Below are positions 61,684-64,000 of a stretch of 64,000 bases of DNA, piece after piece. Each line of letters opens with the position of its first letter. Within the stretch, counting starts at the first letter, position 1. Source of the stretch: Apostichopus japonicus (lineage: Eukaryota > Echinodermata > Holothuroidea > Aspidochirotida > Stichopodidae); contig NC_092583.1 of assembly GCF_037975245.1 (NCBI RefSeq), positions 167,764 to 231,763 on the forward strand. Reading direction: 5' to 3'. Made by a program: the position numbers and the translations under genes. The notes under the pieces were generated by a model, which made no database searches, had not been told where the DNA came from, and saw only the letters and a program-made list of their open reading frames with translations.

Positions 61684-61974
61684 ATGAAATGAATGAGACT
61701 GCATGGAAGGGATGACAAAGTACTGTAATTTCAGTATCAGGGCAAACTTGAATGGTCATCTGAGATGATGAAACAAAACCAGCTTTGGAGGCAGGTTGTC
61801 CAGTGGACAAGTAGGTGTTTACATCAAATTCAGATTGGGTTGTAACTAAATACACCACAAATAGGAAAAATGAATAAATTGGTATAACCCTACACCACTT
61901 TGGAGATACTGAAGACAAAGAGCTGATGTTCTATTCACGAAACCTACACATCTTCTCTACCATGTACATGTTGG

Positions 61975-62050
61975 TCATTTTTTTTTTTGGACAACCAAAC
62001 TAATTGTTCAGACAGCCAAAACATAAGACCTGGTTGTCCAGGGATTGTTC
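61975..62050 (+). repeat. Copy 3 of the dispersed GGACAACCAAA repeat
   Basis: TTTTTGGACAACCAAACTAA followed by ACAGCCAAAACATAAGACCT resembles the copies at 33903 and 44806. This copy is not next to a tandem array. Confidence 0.45.
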
Positions 62051-63341
62051 ATTATAACAACCCTGTATTATAAGGTTTACAGAAGGATGTCTGAAATTTC
62101 TAAAAGCCCCAGGTATAGTCTTTTCCTTTCATTCCTTGTATATTGTAGGTTTATCTTTATTATTCATGATGCCTCATCATTACATTACAGCATCATTGGT
62201 TGAAAAATGAAGAGGAATTTTACTTCTGAGCTTGTGTGTGACTAACCTGATGGAGACAAAGTTAGTTAAATTGAGACATCTAGTCTTCTATTTTAAGAAA
62301 TTAGGTGTCCCTAAGGAAACCTGCTAAAGTAGATACAGAATAGTCTCTCTTTGATTCAGCTGTGTCTAACTAATTCTACTTTGTCAATAGTGAAAACACA
62401 CTCCTTTTGCTAGAAATTACAGAAAACTTATATAGCACGATAAATAAAAGATTTACATTTATAACCTATTCCATGAATTAGGATAGAAAAGCAAATACTT
62501 TTACTCAAAATGTAAACACCATTTTGAACCTGTACGAAGATTGGCAATTTAAAAAAAGAAATATGCCCCTTGGGTCGTTCCATCACAACTTGACAAATCC
62601 TAGGAAAGCTGAGATGTTCTGTTTTACAGTTAATATACATGTGTGTGCAGTACCTGTATTGTCTATACACCTTAGACGGCATACCCTTGAAGATGGTGTA
62701 CTTGCACAAACTGTACCCTTGTATAGCAACACAATACTCTAACCACTGGCATATCAGTTTCACAATTTTAAGTTTGCCATTTTCCATATCTTCTTGCTAC
62801 ATGTTAGGATGCTATCAGTGTGATAAGAACAATTGCTCTTATTACATATATGCAAAATGTAGGCTATAGTATACAGTAGCCTATAATTGCATACTGTAGG
62901 CCTATCATCAAACTTTGTGTAATCTTACTGCATTAAACAAAACTGAGTAAAAAATTAATGAAAGAATGAAAAGAAAACAAGAGTCTTTCATATATTTATT
63001 AGAATCAGTCATGTCAAGAATGCAGCAGTAGTAAGAAACAAAATAAACTGAGAGTGAGGATGAAGGGGCAGATAGGGGTTAATGGTGGGCTAGCTTTTTA
63101 TTATGATTTTTATTGTTACTGGTATCGGTCCGGTTTCGGCCAATAGCAGGATTTGAAATATTGGTTATCGGCAAAAGCTGATGGTAACAATGTCGGTGCA
63201 ACACTTTAGAGATTATCTTGCTGTGATAGCAAGAGTTATCTAACCAATATTATTCTTTGTTTAAAGTGAATCCTTAGGGATTGTTATCTACATGTTTTTC
63301 ATCAGTCTTCTCTTTCTTGACAATTTCTTCCCTGTTGCTAG
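62051..63341. other. Intron stretch, no gene seen
   Basis: AT-rich sequence up to the acceptor at 63341. It includes the right end of the possible hAT-like insertion and about 140 bases of plain intron after it. Confidence 0.45.
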
Positions 63342-63371
63342 GCAACGTAGAAATGGTATTCTGCATATCAA
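63342..63371 (+). CDS. Fourth exon of the unidentified split gene (30 bases)
   Basis: The acceptor CTTCCCTGTTGCTAG ends at 63341 and the perfect donor GTAAGT begins at 63372. In phase 2 (AG + G = Arg) it reads R-QRRNGILHI and leaves AA for the next codon. The peptide is strongly basic. The exon is a multiple of three in length and could be skipped without a frameshift. It is short, so the call rests on splice-site quality and phase. Confidence 0.5.
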
Positions 63372-63518
63372 GTAAGTCAAAGCTTGTCACAGAAAATTCA
63401 ACCATTTCTGAATTTTGTTGAAATGTTCATAAAATCATTGCTACAGTATGGTGCATTTTTTTCCATTGATTTTCAAATGAGTAAACACTGTAGCTTAATT
63501 TCACTTTTTCTTCTGCAG

Positions 63519-63525
63519 AAAAGAG
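63519..63525 (+). CDS. Candidate 7-base microexon, or start of a longer terminal exon
   Basis: A strong acceptor (CACTTTTTCTTCTGCAG, ending 63518) is followed by AAAAGAG and then GTAAGT. In phase 2 it adds Lys-Lys-Glu and ends in phase 0. If the donor is not used, the frame stays open for 26 more codons to TGA at 63604-63606, and AATAAA lies at 63737-63742. A terminal exon is therefore an alternative. Only transcripts can decide. Confidence 0.35.
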
Positions 63526-63821
63526 GTAAGTTTGAGAGACCTACAAATGAAGTGCTTGATTGAGCAAAGATTGCCTTCAGGACTAACTAATATTACAAAA
63601 TACTGAAGTTTTGCTTGAAAGCAGCATTTTGCATCCTTTCCTATGGTTTTTCTCAACCTCACTGATTTCACGATGCCATAACAACATACATAACTAGCCT
63701 ATCTATTCAAATCTTACTTCAAATGATGGACTTGTCAATAAAGTGGAAAACGCCGACAAAACACAAAATGCTGCTTTAAGTCAAAAGTAGACAATGCTGC
63801 TTACCAAGTGTCCCCAGCTGG

Positions 63822-64000
63822 TACAAACTGTAAAAACATATATTTAATGGTACAGATGTTCCTTAATAGTACAATGGTCCACTGTTGGTTGGTACAAATG
63901 TCCCTCTGTCGGTTGGTACAAATGTCCATCTGTCCATTGGTACAAATATCCATCTGTCGGTTGGTACAAATGTCCATCTGTCGGTTGGTACAAATGTCCC
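63822..64000. repeat. 24-bp minisatellite running off the right edge
   Basis: The unit GGTACAAATGTCCATCTGTC plus GGTT repeats from about 63875, with looser copies (GGTACAGATGTTCC, GTACAATGGTCC) from 63822. The array continues past the window. Confidence 0.9.

Larger units (their letters stand above)
59790..63204. mobile_element. Possible hAT-like insertion with GTGTTGCAC ends filling intron 3
   Basis: The left end GTGTTGCACAGATTATCGGC and the right end GTCGGTGCAACAC are inverted copies over about 9-10 bases. Both ends are rich in TATCGG-like words (for example CCTATCGGCC on the left, GGTATCGGTCCGG and GGTTATCGGC on the right). Flanks share CTTTA-like sequence (CTTTACTA left, CTTTAGAG right when the last C is shared), a weak sign of target duplication. 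GTGCACCGAT-type ends are known in hAT elements. No intact transposase is visible in the 3.4 kb; an 86-codon frame at 60090-60350 has no recognisable motif. It could instead be two related short elements. Confidence 0.42.

Noticed and set aside
61601-61918. 105-codon minus-strand frame with a hydrophobic start and Pro-rich end
   Set aside because: The Pro-rich end is the complement of the G-rich repeat, and no acceptor, donor or polyadenylation context supports it.

Overview
The window looks like nuclear DNA from an animal, most likely a marine invertebrate. It is AT-rich and poor in CpG. It has widely spaced short exons with GT-AG borders, an RTE-clade LINE, several short terminal-inverted-repeat DNA transposons, and an exceptional load of tandem repeats. 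There is no sign of bacterial or organellar organisation. The repeat and transposon style fits an echinoderm, perhaps a sea cucumber, but that is an impression and not a demonstrated assignment.

Layout. Bases 1-5030 are a 97-bp satellite with a higher-order structure and a decaying right edge, followed by a 41-bp array. Bases 5.4-15.5 kb are mostly plain non-coding DNA with one 1.34-kb hAT-like element (8061-9400), a 0.37-kb TTAA-target MITE (13557-13923) and small arrays. Bases 15.57-22.55 kb hold a 22-bp satellite with higher-order repeats and a 52-bp array. Bases 23-30 kb are non-coding, with CRE-like sites and a TA microsatellite that appears split by an inserted element.

From about 30.4 kb to beyond the right end there is one recognisable split gene on the + strand. 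Five candidate exons (30369-30498, 56077-56359, 59366-59431, 63342-63371, 63519-63525) join in a single open frame. They encode the start, or a part, of a hydrophilic and partly very acidic protein that I cannot name. Its 25.6-kb intron holds a nearly complete RTE retrotransposon (about 38.0-41.47 kb, 1073-codon ORF) and seven minisatellite arrays. Its third intron is almost wholly filled by a 3.4-kb hAT-like insertion.

About 25 kb of the 64 kb (roughly 40 percent, added up by eye) is tandem arrays of about 19 apparently unrelated monomers, with periods from 2 to 105 bp. Most open reading frames in the window are by-products of these arrays, usually where the monomer length is a multiple of three. 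I found no tRNA, rRNA, CRISPR or operon-like feature. The most distinctive content is the repeat architecture: higher-order repeats, splice-donor-like monomers, CpG-type variant sites, and two arrays that end at the same dispersed repeat.
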